A stretch of DNA of 64,000 bases from Sulfurimonas marina (GTDB lineage Bacteria > Campylobacterota > Campylobacteria > Campylobacterales > Sulfurimonadaceae): the NCBI RefSeq assembly GCF_014905095.1, contig NZ_CP041165.1, positions 930,001 to 994,000 of the forward strand, written 5' to 3'. Shown here piece by piece: positions 54,458-64,000 of the stretch. Within the stretch, counting starts at the first letter, position 1; every line of letters starts with the position of its first letter. Both the position numbers and the translations under genes were made by a program. Under the pieces are notes generated by a model that ran no database searches, was not told the origin of the DNA, and was given only the letters and a program-made list of their open reading frames with translations.

Positions 54458-57400
54458 CTGAAATCTCCTTTGCTATTTTTGGTAAAACTGTTTGTAACTC
54501 TTCTTCATCAAACTTATCGAAAAGTTTTTTAATATGTTGAGTTTTTGTCTCTGAAAGATAGAATTGTAACGAATCTGTTAAAGTTACAATCTCTTTTTGA
54601 TCGATATATTGCATATTTTCAATTTGTTTGGTGATTTTCTCAAGCAATGCAAGTGTCTCATTTTGAGTAAGTTTTTCTTCATTGCTAGCAGGTACAAGAG
54701 GTATGATCTTTGTTTTTATCTCATCTAGAACACTTTGTAAAGTATCGATATATGTAGATACTCGCTCAGAAGTTACTCCCAACTCCTCAATATCTACTGC
54801 TTGTTGGTAGAGTGTATCTATATGGAGGTTTCCACTTGCTCCTTTGATCTTGTGAATTAAAGCATAGAACTCTTTGAGATCATTTTTATAAAGTTTATCG
54901 ATAATACCCGGTGTAGTTGCATAGGAGTTGTAAAAGTTTTGATAAAGAGAATAAAGAGTCTGCGTATCAATGATAAGGTTTTGTTGAAGTTTCTCAATGT
55001 TTATACCCTCAAGTTGCAGTGCTTGCTCCTCTTGAAATTTCTCTTCTATCTCCGTAGTTACTGAAAAATAGAGTTTAATGATATTATCCAGAGCTTCTTT
55101 GTCTATAGGTTTAGCGAGGTGGCCGTTCATACCTGATGTTAGTGTTAACTCTTTATCTTTTTCTAAAACAGCAGCACTAAGAGCAATGATCGGTGTAATA
55201 AAATCAAACGCCCGTATCTTTTTAGTAGCCTCAAAGCCATCCATAACAGGCATCTGCAAATCCATAAAAATAATATCATAGTGATTTTTTGTCGCCATCT
55301 TAACAGCCTCTTCACCGTTGTTGGCTATATTCACGTCAAAGCCGTATTCTTGCAGATATATAGATGCAACAAGTTGATTTACCTGGTTGTCTTCAACAAG
55401 TAAGGCATTTTTTGGAGTATTTAGTTTTAACTGTATAGTATCTTGTTCTTTTTGTTGTTGGGTAGAGAGATCTATATTGTGTAGAATATTTTTCTCCTTT
55501 AGCTCCTCATGATACTTAAAAGTAAGGAAGAAGTAAAAACTGCTTCCCTGATTTTCTTGGCTCTCTACCCATATATCTCCACCCATAAGTGTTACAAGCT
55601 TTTTACAGATCATAAGTCCAAGACCCGTACCACCGTATTTTCTCGTGGTAGAACTATCCCCTTGCTCAAAAGCTTTAAAAAGATTTTCTTGATGTTCTTC
55701 AGGGATCCCTATACCGCTGTCTTGGACAATAAATTCAAGTGTAATATCACTCTCTGTTTTGTTAAGATTTTTAATATCTAAACTTATGAAACCATTTGGA
55801 GTGAACTTTATTGCATTACCGATTAGGTTATTCAGTATTTGAGTAAGTCTTAGTGAATCACCTATAAGCTTGTTTGGAATATCTTCATCAATATTGAGCA
55901 TAAATTTCAAATCTTTTTTATGGATCTGCAGGCTGAAGAGATCACTAATAGTTTTGAGCATTGTATCGAGCTGAAAGTCAATTGGTAAGATATCTATTTT
56001 CCCGGCTTCTATTTTTGAATAGTCCAAAATATCATTAATAACATGTAACAGGGCATGAGATGAGGAGTGAACTTTATTGAGATAGTCCCGTTGCATATGA
56101 TCTAAATTTGAGTTTAGTATAACATCGGTGAGACCGATGATCCCATTTAAAGGTGTACGAATCTCATGAGACATATTCGCTAAAAATTCGGATTTTGCTT
56201 GGTTAGCTTTATCTGCAATTTGTTTTGCTTCAAAGAGAGCGATCTCATTCTCTTTTTGTTCCGTTACATCTGTAATATAGCCGATAAAATGAGTAATACT
56301 TCCATCTTTGTCTTTTTGTGTAACAGTATAGTCTAGTACCCAGCGGATCTCTCCTGACTTTGTAATAATACGGTAAGGTTTATGTCTAAAAAAATCAAGA
56401 TTATGTTGAATGGCTTCCTCTACTTCATTAGTAACCGTTTGTATATCATCTTGATGGATACATGCTGCATAGGTAACATCATTTGAGAGAAAGTTATCTT
56501 TAGAATATCCAAGAAGTCTTTTCACATTTTCTGAAGCATATACGATACTCCATGTTTTATCGTTTGTCCATTTAAAAAGTACAGAATCCCCTTTATCAAA
56601 AAGTGAAAGTAAAGAGTTCTGTTCTGCAAGTAATTCCTCTTGTTGCTGCTGTAGTCTTTTCTCCTGAGTAATATTTCTAGCAGATGCATAGATATAGTCT
56701 TGATTATCTATATGGATTTTTACAGCGGAGATCGATGCAAGGTAAGTAAACCCGTCTTTTCTTGTATGAACTCTCTCAAGATTGACAGGAGTAGTACTAA
56801 GGTTTTTAACTATCTCTTGAAAGTCATCCATAGTAAAGTCTTTATCCCAATCAAATACAGTTAAGTTTTGCATCTCTTCATCAGTGTAACCAAGCAGTTT
56901 TTTTGTAACTTCACTATACTGTAGCAGTTTACCGGTTTCAACATCAAGAATAAAAATTCCGTCAGAAGCTAAGTCCATAAGACTCTTATATCTTTTTCTT
57001 TCTTGATCAATTTTATTTGTTAACTCTTGAACATGTGAGATGTCATATACGGTTCCAAGGGAACGCACTGGATTTCCTAATGTGTCATATTCTGTATCAC
57101 ATTGTTCTAGAACGTATTTGATTCGACCGTTATTAAGTAAAAGGCGGTGTTCAATTTTATACCCTTTTTTACTCTCTAAAGATTGGATGTATGCATTGTT
57201 TACCCGCTCTCTGTCACCTGGATGGATAATTTCTAAAAATGCTTCGTAAGAGGGTTGAAACTTCTCTTTGTCTAATTCAAAGAGATCATATATCTCATCA
57301 GACCATGTTAATTCGTTTTTAGCAATATTGTATTCCCAAATACCGAGTTTGGCAATTTTTTTTGCCTGAGAAAGCTGGTCAAGCGCTTTGTCGAGTTTAA

Positions 57401-58589
57401 TTCTATTCTCTTTCTCTTGTGTTATATCGATAATGATGGAAAAGAGCAGTTCTCCTATGTCTGTTTTAATAGGGGAGGAGTGAACTTCTACCGTTCGAAT
57501 CTCTCCTGATTTTAGTTGATGGTCAAATATAAAAAAGTTTTTATCATTATTAAATGCCTCAGTCTGTTTGCGTTTTACATGATCATCACTGAGAGTATTG
57601 ATTTGCCCAATACTCATACTGCAAAGCTCATCATGTTTATAGCCGTAAAAAGTTTCTGCACTTTTATTTGCATCTATAATCGCTCCGTTTGTTGGATCGA
57701 TAAGGAGCATAACGGCATCATGGTTTTGGAACATATTGCTAAAACGTTTGTTGAGTTGCTGGAGTTTATCCTGCAGTTTTTTGTCATCATCTATATCAAC
57801 ATGTGTCCCGGCAATAAGTAAAGGACGGTTGTATTCATCTTTTGTAATAGTTTTAGCACGTGAAAGGATCCATTTGTAACTACCGTCTTTACATCGTAAA
57901 CGAAACTCTATTTTAAAATCTGTCATAGCATTTTGAGCTAGCTTCTGTGCCTCCTCTTTAGCAAAACTATCATCAGGATGTAAAAGATCTTTCCATACAC
58001 TCAATTTATTTTCAATCTCGTCATCTTCATAGCCAAGCATCGCTTTCCAAGAGGGACTGAAATAAACTTCATTTGTTTGTACATCCCACTCCCAGTAACC
58101 GTCTTTTGTAACGGATAGTACATTTTGAAGGCGGTTAATAGTTTTTTCCGAGGTGTCTTTTGAACGCATAACTGTTTGCTCTAGAGTGTGTCTTTCAGTA
58201 ATATCTATATGTGTACCCGTCACTAGCGTAACATTGCCGTCTTTGTCTCTTTGAGAAATTTGTCCACGATCGAGTAACCATACATATGTACCGTCTTTAC
58301 GCTGGACTCTTATCTCGGAATGATAGTGTGATATTTTCCCCTCAAGCATAGAGACAAATTGTTTTGAAGCTTTTTCAAAATCTTGCGGATGGACGATTTT
58401 TTTCCATAAAGCAAGATCAAGTAGAACTTCATTCGGTTTATAGCCTAAAATTTTATATATTTGATTAGAGATGAAAAGTTTCTGAGTTGTCGGATAAAAC
58501 TCCCAGTATGTATCACCATTAGCCTCCATAAACTGAATCATTGTTTTTGTTGCTTCTGAAAAATCAGGAAGGGTGTTTAGGGTGTCCAT
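54450..58589 (-). CDS. multi-PAS hybrid histidine kinase with REC and HPt
   Basis: The 1379-residue soluble protein strings about six PAS/PAC units through residue ~815 (repeated IDITE, YWEWD and KDGSYKWIL stretches). It then has HisKA ([16 protein letters not shown]), HATPase ([18 protein letters not shown]), a receiver ([20 protein letters not shown]) and a C-terminal HPt ([11 protein letters not shown]). So one protein holds a full phosphorelay that can pass phosphate to the following REC-GGDEF. There is no signal peptide or membrane helix. What the PAS units bind is unknown. Confidence 0.93.
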   Translation of the reverse strand: MDTLNTLPDFSEATKTMIQFMEANGDTYWEFYPTTQKLFISNQIYKILGYKPNEVLLDLALWKKIVHPQDFEKASKQFVSMLEGKISHYHSEIRVQRKDGTYVWLLDRGQISQRDKDGNVTLVTGTHIDITERHTLEQTVMRSKDTSEKTINRLQNVLSVTKDGYWEWDVQTNEVYFSPSWKAMLGYEDDEIENKLSVWKDLLHPDDSFAKEEAQKLAQNAMTDFKIEFRLRCKDGSYKWILSRAKTITKDEYNRPLLIAGTHVDIDDDKKLQDKLQQLNKRFSNMFQNHDAVMLLIDPTNGAIIDANKSAETFYGYKHDELCSMSIGQINTLSDDHVKRKQTEAFNNDKNFFIFDHQLKSGEIRTVEVHSSPIKTDIGELLFSIIIDITQEKENRIKLDKALDQLSQAKKIAKLGIWEYNIAKNELTWSDEIYDLFELDKEKFQPSYEAFLEIIHPGDRERVNNAYIQSLESKKGYKIEHRLLLNNGRIKYVLEQCDTEYDTLGNPVRSLGTVYDISHVQELTNKIDQERKRYKSLMDLASDGIFILDVETGKLLQYSEVTKKLLGYTDEEMQNLTVFDWDKDFTMDDFQEIVKNLSTTPVNLERVHTRKDGFTYLASISAVKIHIDNQDYIYASARNITQEKRLQQQQEELLAEQNSLLSLFDKGDSVLFKWTNDKTWSIVYASENVKRLLGYSKDNFLSNDVTYAACIHQDDIQTVTNEVEEAIQHNLDFFRHKPYRIITKSGEIRWVLDYTVTQKDKDGSITHFIGYITDVTEQKENEIALFEAKQIADKANQAKSEFLANMSHEIRTPLNGIIGLTDVILNSNLDHMQRDYLNKVHSSSHALLHVINDILDYSKIEAGKIDILPIDFQLDTMLKTISDLFSLQIHKKDLKFMLNIDEDIPNKLIGDSLRLTQILNNLIGNAIKFTPNGFISLDIKNLNKTESDITLEFIVQDSGIGIPEEHQENLFKAFEQGDSSTTRKYGGTGLGLMICKKLVTLMGGDIWVESQENQGSSFYFFLTFKYHEELKEKNILHNIDLSTQQQKEQDTIQLKLNTPKNALLVEDNQVNQLVASIYLQEYGFDVNIANNGEEAVKMATKNHYDIIFMDLQMPVMDGFEATKKIRAFDFITPIIALSAAVLEKDKELTLTSGMNGHLAKPIDKEALDNIIKLYFSVTTEIEEKFQEEQALQLEGINIEKLQQNLIIDTQTLYSLYQNFYNSYATTPGIIDKLYKNDLKEFYALIHKIKGASGNLHIDTLYQQAVDIEELGVTSERVSTYIDTLQSVLDEIKTKIIPLVPASNEEKLTQNETLALLEKITKQIENMQYIDQKEIVTLTDSLQFYLSETKTQHIKKLFDKFDEEELQTVLPKIAKEISDG

Positions 58590-58627
58590 AATAATAGTTC
58601 TCTTTTATCACTTTTTATATACTATTT

Positions 58628-58633
58628 ATTATA
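58628..58633 (-). promoter_or_regulatory. -10 box (TATAAT) for the multi-PAS kinase
   Basis: On the minus strand TATAAT lies 38 bases before the start codon, in the 95-base gap behind the TolC-like gene. Confidence 0.4.
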
Positions 58634-58684
58634 CTCAGTGTTTTTCTAAATGTTATATTCTGTGGAAACGTTTTGGGAGATTTA

Positions 58685-60043
58685 TCACAGAGTGGGGTTT
58701 AGTGTAGCAAATTTTCCCACTTGTGCATTTAACTCCTCTTTAAGGAGAAGATAATTGAGTTTATATTGTAAAACTTTTTTCTTTATCTCAAGAGTCTGTA
58801 TCTCCCTTTGATTGAGAACAAAAAGGTTACTGCTCCCTAGGAGATATTTTTTATTTTCGGCATTTTCAAGTTGCGTGACGAGTGTAAGTTCCGTTTGTGC
58901 ATTATCTATATTTTGTTTGAGTAGATTTAAAGAGTTGATGATATTTGTTAAAGAGGTTTCAATCTCACGCTCTTTTTGCTCTTGAATCTTTTCTATGTTT
59001 GTTAACGACTTTCCAATAGTGCCAATTTGCGCCTTGTATCTGTTTCGCTCGATAGGAAAAGCAAGATCAAAGGAGAGTTTAAAACCGTTTTCATATTTAA
59101 AATCATGAACACCGTATAAAGCGACATTAACTTCCGGATACTGTAATAGGTTAGCATTCTTTTTTTCTAACAACAGTTTCTCTTTTTCATACTCCAACAT
59201 TTTTAGATCGGGTCTGTTTTGTTTAGCTTCACTGATCGCATCACTAAGCAACATGCTCTTAAGGGGTGTCTGTAAAACATCTACAAAATCGTATTTTTGC
59301 AAAAATTTTTCTTTTGAGATATTGAGATATTTTACAAAATTTTCAAAACTGTTTTCATACTCTGCAACAATTGCCAGATACCTCTGTTTTCTGTTTATAA
59401 GTTGTTGCTCTGCTTCAATCAGGGCTATCTTTGGAAACAAGCCGGAATCTATCTTCTGCTCTATAAAACTTTTGCGCTTTTGTGCTTTTTGTAAAAGCTC
59501 TTTTTCATACTTAACAAGAAGTTTGTTGTAAAGTACACGATGGTAGTTGTTTAAAACTTTGAGATAAAGCAGGCGTAGATTATTGTTGGAATTATACTTT
59601 GTCTTTGTACTCTCAAGCAGTGCCAGATCTAAGTTCATCTTTTTTGTATTGGTACCTTGGAGCAGGGCATTAACAGGGAGTTTTACACCCACTAAAACTT
59701 CACCCTCATCACTCGTTTTTATATTGTTATATTCCTGAGTCCCTTCCGCTTTTCTGTATGTAGCTATAAACTCCATTCCGTTTTCGATCGGTTTTTTTAC
59801 CGCAATGTCATAATATTCTCCGGTACTTGCTGGGTATTCTTTATGATCGTACTTTGCATTTAGTGTCGTATCGAATGCACTTTGGTGATAGTTCACTCTC
59901 TCTTTTGCCACATACTCCTGATTTAAGAGCGGGTAGACAAAAGGGTTTGTTTCATTAAGATATTGTGTAATAGTGGTAGATCTAAAGATCTCTTTTGCAT
60001 CTAAAAGAGAGATAGCAACTAAAAAGAGTAGTAAGCCTCTCAT
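58685..60043 (-). CDS. TolC-like outer-membrane channel
   Basis: The 452-residue protein has a signal peptide (LFLVAISLLDAKE) and two OEP-type repeats with long helices and the phrases ALIEAEQQLINRKQRYLA and LNQREIQTLEIKKKVLQ. It has no lipobox, unlike the RND-linked channel in this window. It is last in the TMD-HlyD-TolC operon; its start overlaps the HlyD stop as TAATG. Confidence 0.85.
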   Translation of the reverse strand: MRGLLLFLVAISLLDAKEIFRSTTITQYLNETNPFVYPLLNQEYVAKERVNYHQSAFDTTLNAKYDHKEYPASTGEYYDIAVKKPIENGMEFIATYRKAEGTQEYNNIKTSDEGEVLVGVKLPVNALLQGTNTKKMNLDLALLESTKTKYNSNNNLRLLYLKVLNNYHRVLYNKLLVKYEKELLQKAQKRKSFIEQKIDSGLFPKIALIEAEQQLINRKQRYLAIVAEYENSFENFVKYLNISKEKFLQKYDFVDVLQTPLKSMLLSDAISEAKQNRPDLKMLEYEKEKLLLEKKNANLLQYPEVNVALYGVHDFKYENGFKLSFDLAFPIERNRYKAQIGTIGKSLTNIEKIQEQKEREIETSLTNIINSLNLLKQNIDNAQTELTLVTQLENAENKKYLLGSSNLFVLNQREIQTLEIKKKVLQYKLNYLLLKEELNAQVGKFATLNPTL

Positions 60044-61320
60044 TAGTACTTCTCTCTATCTGGATGTACCATCTGCGGCGGCAAGGCATTCATTAAACGC
60101 CATAACTGATACCAAATAGGCACTGTAGAGAGTCTCACCCATGCACTTGCCTGTGTCCCGATGCGCAGCTCATCACCTTTTGGCCAAGGCTCTTTTGGAT
60201 CTTCAACTACATATGCGTAGTAGTATCCCTGTTCATGAGAGATATGTTCAACTTTTTTGACGATTCCGCTAAATGAACCAAACTGTATCTTCGGCCATCC
60301 ACTGATCTGTAGTGCAGGCCAACCGTAGAACATAATTCTCACAGGTAACCCCTCCTTGATCAAAGGCATATTAAAGTCAGATACTTTTAAACGGAGTGCT
60401 TTTTCTGTCACACTTGGAGAGAAGTGTAGAATCTCTTCCCCTTTTTTAAGATATCTGTTCTTATCGTTCTTAAATACCCTTACAACATAGCCGTCTTTTT
60501 GTGCAATCACCTCTGCATTTTTATAACGCTCTATGGCAATCGATTGTGTACTGAGTTGTTGGTTGAGATTTTTTAGTTTACTTTTTACCGTTAACGTCGT
60601 GCTCTCAATTGTATGGAGCTTATTCGTTGTCTGACTAAGAAATTTTGCTTTCTCTTTTTCTAATATACCCATATTTTTTTTCTCAATCTCAATATCGAGA
60701 TCGATTTTTTTGAACTCTGCATCTGCTTTGATATAGATGTTTTCAACCTTTTCAAAAGTACGTTTAGATTCTATGCCGTCCTCATAAAGAGTTTTAATTC
60801 TCTCATAGTTTACTTTTTCGATCTCATGGTTTTTTTCCAGAGATACTTTTTTAAATTCCAAGCTTTTTATCTTGTTTTGAACCTGTTTGATCTTCTCCTC
60901 ATAAACCTCCAAACCATGGTTAAGATAGTTCTGTGTTTGGTGGTGTTGCTTCTCAAGGTTTTTGATCTCAAGCTTTGTATTTTCTATCTGATGTTCTAAG
61001 TTTTGTTCTATCTGTTCAAGTTTATGTAGATAGTTTGTATCGAGATCCACCATCTTAAAAAGGCTTTCACCTTTTTTTACAAACTGATTCTCTTCAACAT
61101 AAAACTTCTCTACAAAACCGTCAACCGGTGCTAAGATCGAGTAATCCCTTTGTGTTGGGTCTAGGGCAATTATGCTCCCTTTCCCTTTTACTGTTTGCTG
61201 CCAAGGTAAAAAGAGCATAGAAAAAAGGATCAGTGCTATAGTAAAACTAAATATCCATATCTTTTTAACAACGGGGCTTAGTTCAACTTTATCTAGAACG
61301 TTAAACTGATACTTATCCAT
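60043..61320 (-). CDS. HlyD-family periplasmic adaptor
   Basis: The 425-residue protein has one membrane helix near residues 25-45 (IFSFTIALILFSMLFLPW). A lipoyl half (VDGFVEKFYVEENQFVKKGESLF), a long coiled coil of about 180 residues and a second lipoyl half (AQKDGYVVRVFKNDKNRYLKKG) follow. This is the HlyD layout of type I export. The ATG at 61320 is preferred; a GTG at 61332 would add four residues. Its start overlaps the transmembrane-domain gene. Confidence 0.88.
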   Translation of the reverse strand: MDKYQFNVLDKVELSPVVKKIWIFSFTIALILFSMLFLPWQQTVKGKGSIIALDPTQRDYSILAPVDGFVEKFYVEENQFVKKGESLFKMVDLDTNYLHKLEQIEQNLEHQIENTKLEIKNLEKQHHQTQNYLNHGLEVYEEKIKQVQNKIKSLEFKKVSLEKNHEIEKVNYERIKTLYEDGIESKRTFEKVENIYIKADAEFKKIDLDIEIEKKNMGILEKEKAKFLSQTTNKLHTIESTTLTVKSKLKNLNQQLSTQSIAIERYKNAEVIAQKDGYVVRVFKNDKNRYLKKGEEILHFSPSVTEKALRLKVSDFNMPLIKEGLPVRIMFYGWPALQISGWPKIQFGSFSGIVKKVEHISHEQGYYYAYVVEDPKEPWPKGDELRIGTQASAWVRLSTVPIWYQLWRLMNALPPQMVHPDREKY

Positions 61321-62272
61321 TTTGCTGCTCACTTAACGATAAAGATAATTTGTCTACTTTGTAAAGACCCTCAACAATGTCATAAATATAGTCTATCTGT
61401 TTTACAAATCCCTTGAGGGCATTTGTAATTGACACGACAATAATCTCAGCCGCTACAAATTCACCAAGAGGTAGAAGTCCGTTGATTACAAGATAACCAC
61501 CGAGAATCAAGAAACTACTAAAGACGATCCCCTCCATAATAAACGTGAGTGAAAGTTGTCTTATAATTACTCTAAACATATTGATTCTTGAATCTACAAA
61601 TTCATTAAGATAGCCGTCAAACTCCTCTAAAACCTCTTTTGGAGTTCCCTCTTTGTATGGGATATGTTGGAGATAATAGATCGTAGAGTGTTTAGCATCT
61701 GAACGTGCAATAGCGTAGTTGATACCATTTCGTCCAAGCAGAATAATCAGTACAAAAAACAGAACAAAGAAAAAGAGTCCTGCACTAAAAAGGTAGGGAT
61801 TAAAAGCAAGAAGGAGTAATAAGCTTACAATTACCTTGATAATAAGACCTGTCCCGTCAAGGAGTAAAACCGGGAAAACTTTTTGGATTGAAGTGATGTC
61901 AAAAAAGTAGTTCATCAGTTTATCCATAGAGTGTTTTGTCTCCAGTGCCGCTTTTTGCAAAGCAGTAGCCATTGTAGATATCTTTATACCGCTGCTGACA
62001 AAGATTTTTTGTTGAAACTTCTCAATGATGTACTCTTTCATGATTTGTAACATCGTTGTAAGTATAAAAATTACAATTACGATCAAACCGAGGATAAATA
62101 CGGAAATAGAACTATGTGCTAATACGCTGTTGATGATAAATACGGATGCAAGAGGAATTGATAAAACCAAAATAGCTTCAATAGCAGAATAGTATAAGAG
62201 ATAAAAAATATTTTTTTTATCCTGGGTAACTATTTCGGCAATATTTTTTAAAATTTTTTTCTCTATGCTCAT
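61313..62272 (-). CDS. ABC-exporter transmembrane domain protein lacking an ATPase domain
   Basis: The 319-residue protein has about six membrane helices in the ABC exporter type I (ABC_membrane) arrangement, with EKFQQKIFVSSGIKISTMATALQ and the later GGYLVINGLLPLGEFVAAEIIV typical of that domain. The usual nucleotide-binding half with Walker A, signature and Walker B is absent; the frame ends at residue 319 without it and the HlyD gene starts at once. It may recruit a separate ATPase or have another role. Confidence 0.8.
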   Translation of the reverse strand: MSIEKKILKNIAEIVTQDKKNIFYLLYYSAIEAILVLSIPLASVFIINSVLAHSSISVFILGLIVIVIFILTTMLQIMKEYIIEKFQQKIFVSSGIKISTMATALQKAALETKHSMDKLMNYFFDITSIQKVFPVLLLDGTGLIIKVIVSLLLLLAFNPYLFSAGLFFFVLFFVLIILLGRNGINYAIARSDAKHSTIYYLQHIPYKEGTPKEVLEEFDGYLNEFVDSRINMFRVIIRQLSLTFIMEGIVFSSFLILGGYLVINGLLPLGEFVAAEIIVVSITNALKGFVKQIDYIYDIVEGLYKVDKLSLSLSEQQNG

Positions 62273-62490
62273 TAATATACAACCTTTAAAAAAGTCTATT
62301 ATTATATTGTCAAATAGATAATATCATTTTAACAAATGAAACTATTGTGATTTTTTAAAAATAGAATGAACTTTAGAAATTGTATCATAAAAACAAAAGT
62401 GTGTAATTGTGAATAATAATTAATTTTAATAAAAATACAATAAAAATGTGATACCATTCAAGTGAAAATTTTTACGGAGAATATGGACAG

Positions 62491-63609
62491 ATGTTATTTG
62501 GGAATAGTAAAGAGCTGGAATTAGAGTTGGCCAAAAAAGATAAACGTATACAAGAGCTGGAATTGGCCTTGAAAAAGTCGGAAACTCAGATAGAAGAGTT
62601 AAAATATAAAGCGAATGCTACCAATACAGACAGAGTAATGAACGAATTAATAAAGTCATTAACAGGTAACTTGACTGAAGGGTGTAACAGAGATCTTCAT
62701 TATCTGCAAAATGACTTGACAGATAATGTAGCTGCACTCGAAGATATTACGGTAAAAAATCAGGAAAGTTCAGATTTTACAACAGAGTGTTCTGTTGAAA
62801 TAGATAAGCTTGTTGATATTTTACATACTTTACTAGAACATATAACACATACATATACACAAGTAGAGACACTTAACAATAGTGTAGAGAGTATTTCAGA
62901 TGTTATCAACCTAATTAAAGATATTTCGGACCAAACAAATCTTTTAGCACTTAATGCTGCTATTGAAGCTGCTCGTGCAGGGGAACACGGACGTGGTTTC
63001 GCCGTTGTAGCCGATGAAGTAAGAAAACTGGCTGAGCGTACACAAAAGGCGACTGCAGAGGTGGAGATTACTGTTCAAGGATTAAAACAGAATACTCAAG
63101 AGGTACATGAACACTCTCGTGCAATGGAGACATTATCTCACCAGTCAAACGACCAGATGAATCTTTTCCAGCAAAAAATGGTACATTTAAGAGAAAATGC
63201 ATCAGTTATAGAACAAGAAACGACAGATGTAACATACGCTATCTTTACAATTCTTAGTAAGCTTGATCATCTTCTGTTTAAAGCAAACGGCTATAAAACG
63301 GTATTTAGACAAGAGGTACATACAGAATTTGCAAGTGAGAAAGAGTGTAGACTTGGAAAATGGTACGACAACGGTATCGGATATGAAAAATTTAGTAAAT
63401 GTCCAAGCTATACAAAAATGGCCGCACCGCATAAAGAGGTACATGAGAGTATTAAAAAAGCTGTTGAGTGTGTAGAAAAAGGGACATGTACACAAGAATC
63501 ACAAAATGTTATGACATATTTCAATCAAGCTGAAGAGGCAAGTAAACATGTTATAGAGATCTTAACACAACTCCTCAAAGAAGAGAAAAATTTAAGACAC
63601 TCCCTTTAA
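62491..63609 (+). CDS. soluble chemoreceptor with CZB domain (TlpD-like)
   Basis: The 372-residue protein has no membrane helix. It has a short N-terminal coiled coil, the MCP signalling hairpin (about 145-200, [22 protein letters not shown]) and a C-terminal CZB domain with [20 protein letters not shown] and PHKEVHESI. TlpD of Helicobacter, a cytoplasmic receptor for redox or hypochlorite-type cues, has the same layout. It is divergent from the TMD exporter operon. Confidence 0.88.
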   Translation: MLFGNSKELELELAKKDKRIQELELALKKSETQIEELKYKANATNTDRVMNELIKSLTGNLTEGCNRDLHYLQNDLTDNVAALEDITVKNQESSDFTTECSVEIDKLVDILHTLLEHITHTYTQVETLNNSVESISDVINLIKDISDQTNLLALNAAIEAARAGEHGRGFAVVADEVRKLAERTQKATAEVEITVQGLKQNTQEVHEHSRAMETLSHQSNDQMNLFQQKMVHLRENASVIEQETTDVTYAIFTILSKLDHLLFKANGYKTVFRQEVHTEFASEKECRLGKWYDNGIGYEKFSKCPSYTKMAAPHKEVHESIKKAVECVEKGTCTQESQNVMTYFNQAEEASKHVIEILTQLLKEEKNLRHSL

Positions 63610-63670
63610 TCGCTTTTTAAACAAATACTTAGGATAATAGGTAGATATAAGCAGAAAACAGGAGTCTTTA

Positions 63671-64000
63671 ATGCATATTGTTAGATATTTAATCATTCTT
63701 GTGATAGTCAGTGCATTAAATGCCAATGAACCTCAAACTAAAAAGATAGCCTATTTGGTATCTGATTTAAAAATCCCTTTTTGGGATATTATGAGAAAAG
63801 GGATAGTCTCTGAGGCAAAAACATTGCACTACGATCTCCAAGTTTACAATGCAGACAACAGTTTAGAAAAAGAGTTGAAAAATACCGTCAAAGCAATTAG
63901 GAATAAAGTTGACGGTATTATCGTTTCACCTATAAACTCATCATCCTGTGTTACGATTTTAAAGCTGGCACAACGTGCAAACATTCCTGTCGTTATATCT
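63671..64000 (+). CDS. periplasmic sugar-binding-type (type 1 PBP) protein, partial
   Basis: The first 110 codons are present. After a signal peptide (IIVIVSALNANE-like: LIILVIVSALNA) comes KKIAYLVSDLKIPFWDIMRKG and VDGIIVSPINSS, typical of RbsB- or TorT-like binding proteins. AGGAG precedes the ATG. The gene leaves the window, so a fused downstream signalling domain cannot be excluded. Confidence 0.8.
   Translation, partial: MHIVRYLIILVIVSALNANEPQTKKIAYLVSDLKIPFWDIMRKGIVSEAKTLHYDLQVYNADNSLEKELKNTVKAIRNKVDGIIVSPINSSSCVTILKLAQRANIPVVIS

Overview
The window looks like chromosome from a free-living, respiratory member of the Campylobacterota (epsilonproteobacteria), most like Sulfurimonas or a relative. 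This is inferred from gene content, not from a marker gene. The DNA is AT-rich and promoters look like extended -10 boxes (TGnTAnAAT type) without clear -35 boxes. Lineage-typical genes include a fused CcsBA haem lyase, a desulforubrerythrin-type rubrerythrin, an FlgS-like kinase, a CetA/CetB-like split energy-taxis receptor and a TlpD-like soluble chemoreceptor. Several genes start with TTG or GTG. There is no rRNA, CRISPR array, complete insertion sequence or prophage. The only tRNA is an initiator tRNA-fMet.

1-7,200: the end of a DUF3050 gene, a monohaem lipoprotein overlapping a DcaP-like porin, then a RimB-like protease / RimK ligase / zinc deacylase / MscS channel operon, a second small MscS protein and a SnoaL-like protein. 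A structured intergenic element of unknown function precedes efp. 7,210-14,150: efp, dnaE, an M18 aminopeptidase, an FlgS-like kinase and an orphan small protein. 14,150-20,830: a regulatory region rich in palindromes, a multihaem cytochrome c (seven CXXCH plus one degenerate site), a MORN-repeat exported protein and the 1040-residue CcsBA that could mature the cytochrome. 20,830-24,720: DUF2461, cupin, ferrochelatase, HAD phosphatase and a membrane-anchored coiled-coil protein.

24,750-33,000: a PAS + chemoreceptor pair, then a MarR-controlled RND tripartite efflux operon. 33,000-38,060: desulforubrerythrin, an operon of rhodanese / small His-Cys protein / outer-membrane barrel, a DUF481 protein, an MFS transporter and a cold-shock protein. 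38,160-41,040: tRNA-fMet, a small HTH-like ORF and a PAS-GGDEF-EAL protein. 41,260-43,570: YbgC thioesterase, a LpoA-like periplasmic protein and a family-4-like uracil-DNA glycosylase.

43,670-58,590 is an almost uninterrupted signalling island: an EAL protein, then a translationally coupled operon of hybrid kinase, CheB-CheR fusion, REC-GGDEF and REC-HD-GYP, meeting tail to tail a second unit of a 1379-residue multi-PAS hybrid kinase with HPt and another REC-GGDEF. This is the best candidate for an undescribed system: a receptor-less CheB/CheR enzyme wired into phosphorelay-controlled c-di-GMP synthesis and breakdown. 58,685-62,270 encodes a TolC-like channel, an HlyD-like adaptor and an ABC-exporter transmembrane domain with no ATPase domain. 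The window ends with a soluble CZB chemoreceptor and the start of a periplasmic sugar-binding-type protein.
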